Shown in pieces: positions 61,101-64,000 of a stretch of 64,000 nt of DNA. The stretch is taken from contig OX465121.1 in NCBI GenBank assembly GCA_949987565.1, positions 5,501,590-5,565,589 on the forward strand, given 5' to 3'. Under the pieces are notes generated by a model. The model had not been told where the DNA came from, ran no database searches, and saw only the letters and a list, made by a program, of their open reading frames with translations. The translations under genes were made by a program, and so were the position numbers. Source of the DNA: Luidia sarsii (lineage: Eukaryota > Echinodermata > Asteroidea > Paxillosida > Luidiidae). Positions within the stretch are counted from its first letter, which is position 1, and every line of letters starts with the position of its first letter.

Positions 61101-64000
61101 GTCAGTCGGCAGAGTGTACCTGGTAAGAAAAATACACTTTGCAAGTTAATATCTCCTTCATCATAATCTTGGCGAAGCTGAAATTTGGTCTGCTAACAGG
61201 CCTTGAGAATACCTATCGATCAGTATTAATAAATCTGAAATCGAGCAAAGCATCATGAATATGTGATCAAGCAAAGACAACTAACCTCTGTCAGCTAGGC
61301 AGCTTGTGTGGGCACATACCAGTACACAACAGTCAGTCGGCAGAGTGTACCTGGTAAGAAAAATACACTTTGCAAGTTAATATCTCCTTCATTATAATCT
61401 TGACGAAGCTGAAAGTTGGTCTGCTAACAGGCCTTGAGAAAACCTATCGATCAGTATGAATAAATCTGAAATCGAGCAAAGCATCATGAATATATGATCA
61501 AGCAAAGAGAACTAACCTCTGTCAGCTAGGCAGCTTGTATATGCACAGACCAGTACACAACAGTCAGTCGGCAGAGTTTACCTGGAAAGAAAAATATACT
61601 TTGCAAGTTCATATCTCCTTTATTATAATCTTGACGAAGCTGAAAGTTGGTCTGCTAACAGGCCTTGAGAAAACCTATCGATCAGAATTAATAAATCTGA
61701 AATCGAGCAAAGCATCATGAATATATGATCAAGCAAAGAGAACTAACCTCTGTCAGCTAGGCAGCTTGTATATGCACAGACCAGTACACAACAGTCAGTC
61801 GGCAGAGTGTACCTGGTGAGAAAAATACACTTTGCAAGTTAATATCTCCTTCATTATAATCTTGACGAAACTGAAACTTGGTCTGCTAACAGGGCTCGAG
61901 GAAACCTATCGATCAGTTGTAATAAATCTGAAATCGAGCAAAGCATCATGAATATATGATCAAGCAAAGAGAACTAATCTCTGTCAGCTAGGCAGCTTGT
62001 GTGGGCACAGACCAGTACACAACAGTCAGTCGGCAGAGTGTACCTGGTCAGAAAAATACACTTTGCAAGTTAATATCTCCTTCATTATAATCTTGACGAA
62101 GCTGAAAGTTGGTCTGCTAACAGGCCTTGAGAAAACCTATCGATCAGTATTAATAAATCTGAAATCGAGCAAAGCATCATGAATATATGATCAAGCAAAG
62201 AGAACTAACCTCTCTCAGCTAGGCAGCTTGTATGTGCACAGACCAGTACACAACAGTCAGTCGGGAGAGTTTACCTGGAAAGAAAAATATACTTTGCAAG
62301 TTCATATCTCCTTCATTATAATCTTGACGAAGCTGAAAGTTAGTCTGCTAACAGGCCTTGAGAAAACCTATAGATCAGTATTAATAAATCTGAAATCGAG
62401 CAAAGCATCATGAATATATGATCAAGCAAAGAGAACTAACCTCTGTCAGCTAGGCAGCTTGTATATGCACAGACCAGTACACAACAGTCAGTCGGCAGAG
62501 TGTACCTGGTGAGAAAAATACACTTTGCAAGTTAATATCTCCTTCATTATAATCTTGACGAAACTGAAATTTGGTCTGCTAACAGGCCTTGAGAAAACCT
62601 ATCGATCAGTATCAATAAATCTGAAATCGAGCAAAGCATCATGAATATATGATCAAGCAAAGAGAACTAACCTCTCTCAGCTAGGCAGCTTGTATGTGCA
62701 CAGACCAGTACACAACAGTCAGTCGGGAGAGTTTACCTGGAAAGAAAAATATACTTTGCAAGTTCATATCTCCTTCATTATAATCTTGACGACGCTGAAA
62801 GTTAGTCTGCTAACAGGCCTTGAGAAAACCTATAGATGAGTATTAATAAATCTGAAATCGAGCAAAGCATCATGAATATATGATCAAGCAAAGAGAACTA
62901 ACCTCTGTCAGCTAGGCAGCTTGTATATGCACAGACCAGTACACAACAGTCAGTCGGCAGAGTTTACCTGGAAAGAAAAATAAACATTGCAAGTTCTTAT
63001 CTCCTTCATTATATTCTTGACGAAGCTGAAATTTGGTCTGCTAACAGGCCTTGAGAAAACCTATAGATCAGTATTAATAAATCTGAAATCGAGCAAAGCA
63101 TCATGAATATATGATCAAGCAAAAAGAACTAACCTCTGTCAGCTAGGCAGCTTGTATGCACACAGACCAGTACACAACAGTCAGTCGGCAGAGTTTACCT
63201 GGAAAGAAAAATAAACATTGCAAGTTCTTATCTCCTTCATTATATTCTTGACGAAGCTGAAATTTGGTCTGCTAACAGGCCTTGAGAAAACCTATCGATC
63301 AGTATTAATAAATCTGCAATCGAGCAAAGCATCATGAATATATGATCAAGCAAAGAGAACTAACCTCTGTCAGCTAGGCAGCTTGTATGTGCACAGTCCA
63401 GTACACAACAGTCAGTCGGCAGAGTTTACCTGGAAAGAAAAAAAAACTTTGCAAGTTCACATCTCCTTCATTATAATCTTGACGAAGCTGAAATTTGGTC
63501 TGCTAACAGGCCTTGAGAAAACCTATCGATCAGTATTAATAAATCTGAAATCAAGCAAAGCATCATGAATATATGATAAAGCAAAGAGAACTAACCTCTG
63601 TCAGCTAGGCAGCTTGTATATGCACAGACCAGTACACAACAGTCAGTCGGCAGAGTTTACCTGGAAAGAAAAAAAAACTTTGCAAGTTCACATCTCCTTC
63701 ATTATAATCTTGACGAAGCTGAAACTTGGTCTGCTAACAGGGCTCGAGAAAACCTATCGATCAGTTGTAATAAATCTGAAATCGAGCAAAGCATCATAAA
63801 TATATGATCAAGCAAATAGAACTAACCTCTGTTAGCTAGGCAGCTTGTCTGTGCAGAGACCAGTACACAACAGTCAGTCGGCAGAGTGTACCTGGTAAGA
63901 AAAATACACTTTGCAAGTTAATATCTCCTTCATCATAATCTTGGCGAAGCTGAAATTTGGTCTGCTAACAGGCCTTGAGAATACCTATCGATCAGTATTA
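49119..64000 (+). repeat. second higher-order layer: 4157-bp and 7853-bp offsets
   Basis: Variants at 45599, 46292, 48139 and 48370 recur at 49756, 50449, 52296 and 52527 (offset 4157, 18 monomers less one base). The stretch from 49756 then recurs from 57609 with offset 7853 (34 monomers less one base; also 50449 to 58302, 54144 to 61997 and 55530 to 63383). The array therefore grew by block duplications of different sizes and phases. It is cut by the window edge. Confidence 0.82.

Larger units (their letters stand above)
26195..64000 (+). repeat. satellite array of 231-bp monomers, continuing past the window
   Basis: About 37.8 kb of head-to-tail monomers. Each monomer has the blocks CTAACCTCTGTCAGCTAGGC, GACCAGTACACAACAGTCAG, TTTGCAAGTT, ATCTCCTTCATTATAATC, GCCTTGAGAAAACCTATCG and AGCAAAGCATCATGAATAT. 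From total length there are roughly 155 monomers. The first copies (26195-27300) are the most diverged and the later ones nearly uniform, as expected for an array edge. Recurrent 61-codon plus-strand frames and 66-76-codon minus-strand frames follow from the period being 3 x 77 and vary freely between copies. No gene interrupts the array. Confidence 0.95.

Noticed and set aside
27615..63799. Recurrent 60-78-codon plus-strand frames in the satellite
   Set aside because: The same monomer position each time, with amino-acid changes spread evenly, no selection pattern visible and no start or splice context; a by-product of the 231-bp period.
26195..64000. CRISPR array or phage repeat cluster
   Set aside because: The repeats are contiguous 231-bp monomers without unique spacers, in a sequence with eukaryotic introns and transposons.

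Overview
The window looks like a marine invertebrate nuclear genome, most probably a deuterostome (echinoderm first, cephalochordate or hemichordate possible). The evidence is spliced genes with GT-AG introns, GC-rich exons in AT-rich surroundings, abundant ACATGT-type microsatellites, tRNA-derived SINEs, many foldback transposons, and a receptor of an invertebrate-style family. The species cannot be fixed from the sequence alone. No bacterial operon, CRISPR array or phage feature is present.

Layout. (1) 1-3.8 kb: the last three exons of a plus-strand major facilitator transporter resembling SLC18B1. Its exons are too short to stand out as ORFs and were rebuilt from splice sites and matching phases; its introns hold SINE copies and two foldback elements. 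(2) 3.8-12 kb: intergenic DNA with a hairpin element, two nested foldback transposons with a telomere-like core, a 0.8-kb tandem duplication containing a minisatellite, and G-rich and 21-bp minisatellites. (3) 12.2-12.5 kb: one minus-strand exon encoding a C-terminal cystine-knot domain, broken by a one-base frameshift. (4) 13.7-15.2 kb: a 1.47-kb foldback element with 262-bp arms. (5) 15.4-23.7 kb: a complete three-exon plus-strand gene for a seven-transmembrane receptor with a signal peptide and a somatomedin-B domain. Its 4.5-kb first intron holds a SINE, a 42-bp palindromic minisatellite and a hAT-like transposon. (6) 24-25.5 kb: a decayed minus-strand LTR retrotransposon start (LTR end, primer-binding site, gag remnant), interrupted by a small inverted-arm insertion carrying a hammerhead-ribozyme-like core, plus a LINE fragment. 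(7) About 26.2 kb to the window end: a single satellite array of 231-bp monomers (about 38 kb, nearly 60% of the window) with several layers of higher-order duplication.

The three genes show no functional link to one another. The window is best read as a gene-poor, repeat-rich tract next to a large satellite block. The most unusual items are the Penelope-like hammerhead insertion, the nested foldback elements with clean target-site duplications, and the layered satellite array.
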